Positions 5,405 through 6,512 of a DNA stretch of 6,512 nt are shown one piece after another. The stretch lies in NCBI GenBank assembly GCA_028290225.1, contig JAQGKH010000231.1, positions 1 through 6,512 of the forward strand. The letters run 5' to 3'. The position numbers and the translations under genes were made by a program. The notes under the pieces are model-generated. The model saw only the letters and a program-made list of their open reading frames with translations. It did no database searches and was not told where the DNA came from. Each line of letters opens with the position of its first letter. Within the stretch, counting starts at the first letter, position 1. The stretch comes from Devosia sp. Its GTDB lineage: Bacteria; Pseudomonadota; Alphaproteobacteria; Rhizobiales; Devosiaceae.

Positions 5405-5644
5405 CTAGGGCGCGTGCTCGCCATTCGGCTCGTGCAGACTTCTGGTGTAAAGCCGATACATCGACACGGTGCCTCCCGCGTCGAGATACACCTTGGCGCG
5501 CAGATCGCGGATATGCCCGCCGCGGTGCAAGGACAGCCCCAAGGCGAGCCGTGCCGCTTCTTCGGGCGACCCGGCGAGCTGCATGATCTCGCCCGGTGCG
5601 CCCAGCGCCGGTTTGCAATCCACGACGCGGTAAGTTCTGCCCAA
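5405..5644 (-). CDS. Small cytoplasmic protein of unknown function, probable TTG start
   Basis: This 79-residue product is not one I can name. It has no signal peptide or membrane segment. The sequence looks like a small alpha/beta fold: a strand TYRVVDCKP, a helix SPEEAARLALGL (26-37), then RGGHIRDLRAKVYLDAGG (41-58) and a last strand VSMYRLYT. The start is a TTG at 5644 with AGGAA a few bases before it. No ATG or GTG is in frame nearby, and the strand at the very N-terminus argues against a shorter form. It lies between the tRNA-Thr gene and the small exported protein, all on the minus strand. A TATATA at about 5699-5704 may belong to its promoter, but I see no clear -35. The protein-like composition supports a real gene. 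Confidence 0.65.
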   Translation of the reverse strand: MGRTYRVVDCKPALGAPGEIMQLAGSPEEAARLALGLSLHRGGHIRDLRAKVYLDAGGTVSMYRLYTRSLHEPNGEHAP

Positions 5645-5787
5645 GCTGTTCCTGATCCAATCACGCTGGAGAAGTCGCGATGCCTTTTGGCGAGTCGTAT
5701 ATAACTCAAAGCAATGGCGGCTGACGAAAATTCCAGAGCCTGGGGCCTGAAAGCAGTGGGCGGCGGGCGCGTTTCACCGGACAGACC

Positions 5788-5863
<76 letters not shown>

Positions 5864-5874
5864 GCCACGCCCGC

Positions 5875-5903
5875 GCTCTAGCATTGCAGGCGCGCTGGGG
5901 CAA
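5875..5903 (-). promoter_or_regulatory. Possible promoter of the tRNA-Thr gene
   Basis: On the minus strand TTGCCC (5903-5898) and TAGAGC (5880-5875) are 17 bases apart and would start transcription a few bases before the mature tRNA 5' end at 5863. The geometry is right, but the -10 matches sigma-70 consensus poorly. Confidence 0.3.
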
Positions 5904-6007
5904 TGGGGGAGTTCAAGGGGTGTCGCTCGGCGCCACGCCATCGCGGAGACTGCTGGCACGGGCTTGCTCCCCATGTTAGGCAAGCGCCTTTCCTCCGGAG
6001 TGCAGCC

Positions 6008-6512
6008 TTGGCCGCGTCAGCCCCGCCCCGCATTTGCTTTGTGACCAACGGCACCCCCGATGCAGAAACCGCGGCACTGCGCCTGCGGCAGCGCTATGGC
6101 GACCATCCGGTGGAGCATACCGACTTCGTGGTGGCCTTGGGCGGCGACGGGTTGATGCTGCAAACCCTGCACCAGGTGCTGCGCCGGGATGTGCCGGTTT
6201 ACGGCATGAACTTCGGCTCGGTCGGGTTCATGATGAACGCGTTTTCCGAGGATGGGCTCGAGGAGCGGCTGGCGGCGGTGCAGCAAACCCGGATTTATCC
6301 GCTCTCGATGCAGGTGCTCGATGTTTCGGGCCGGACGCTGTCGGCGCTGGCGCTCAACGAAGTGTCCCTGTTTCGCTCCACCTACCAGGCTGCAAAAATC
6401 CAGATCATCGTGGATGGAGAAACCCGGCTGGAGGAATTGATCTGCGACGGGGCGCTGTTGTCCACCCCCGCCGGCTCGACCGCCTACAATCTGTCAGCCC
6501 ACGGGCCGATCC
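6008..6512 (+). CDS. nadK: NAD kinase (partial, 3' end beyond window)
   Basis: NAD kinase phosphorylates NAD to NADP in the cytoplasm and supplies the cell's NADP pool. The first 168 codons are present. Diagnostic motifs are the nucleotide-binding VALGGDG (41-47), the stretch VYGMNFGSVGFMMN, the conserved ALNEVSLFR with Asn117-Glu118, and ICDGALLSTPAGSTAYN (145-161), which carries Asp147 and the family's STPAGSTAY signature. The very short N-terminus before the first strand (ICFVTNGTPDAE) matches the compact alphaproteobacterial form of about 255 residues. The start is a TTG with CCGGAG seven bases before it; no ATG or GTG is in frame upstream within reach. An inverted repeat GCTTGC (5962-5967)/GCAAGC (5979-5984) lies just upstream. 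The identification is firm. Confidence 0.95.
   Translation, partial: MAASAPPRICFVTNGTPDAETAALRLRQRYGDHPVEHTDFVVALGGDGLMLQTLHQVLRRDVPVYGMNFGSVGFMMNAFSEDGLEERLAAVQQTRIYPLSMQVLDVSGRTLSALALNEVSLFRSTYQAAKIQIIVDGETRLEELICDGALLSTPAGSTAYNLSAHGPI

Noticed and set aside
4935..5660. Treating 4935-5660 as one 241-residue minus-strand protein
   Set aside because: The upstream part is an off-frame reading of the 79-residue gene; the internal ATG at 5279 has a ribosome binding site and a signal peptide begins there.

Overview
This window reads as ordinary chromosome from a G+C-rich alphaproteobacterium. The small Hyphomicrobiales-type NAD kinase, the pseudoazurin, the DUF4142 protein and a near-perfect EcfG-type promoter all fit a Hyphomicrobiales member, perhaps Devosia-like. 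The genus cannot be fixed from the sequence alone. I see no phage, insertion sequence, CRISPR array or defence locus.

Layout, left to right. An ABC-2 exporter operon is on the minus strand: ATPase (1882 down to 908), then permease (852 down to 40), then a third gene whose start overlaps the permease stop as ATGA and which leaves the window at base 1. Upstream of the ATPase is a gene-free leader of about 290 bases (1883-2176) with strong potential RNA structure and a terminator-like hairpin. On the plus strand follows a pseudoazurin (2177-2620), a periplasmic type 1 copper electron carrier whose only sensible start codon is ATT. It converges on a secreted DUF4142 ferritin-like protein (3301 down to 2747), and a set of hairpins including a bidirectional terminator lies between them. 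The DUF4142 gene has a textbook EcfG (general stress response sigma factor) promoter. Divergent from it is a PQQ-dependent sugar dehydrogenase of the L-sorbosone dehydrogenase family (3501-4802), followed by two tandem terminator hairpins.

Next on the minus strand are two small unrecognised genes: a 114-residue exported protein (5279 down to 4935) and a 79-residue cytoplasmic protein with a probable TTG start (5644 down to 5405). Then come a tRNA-Thr(UGU) gene with encoded CCA (5863 down to 5788) and, on the plus strand, the first 168 codons of NAD kinase (from a TTG at 6008), cut by the window end.

Functionally, several products act in the periplasm (pseudoazurin, sugar dehydrogenase, DUF4142 protein, small exported protein), and two are redox proteins. 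Nothing in the window proves they form one pathway. The points most worth a second look are the ATT start of the pseudoazurin, the EcfG promoter and a weaker look-alike with the same geometry before pseudoazurin, and the structured stretch in front of the exporter operon. I did not find a convincing undescribed multi-gene system.
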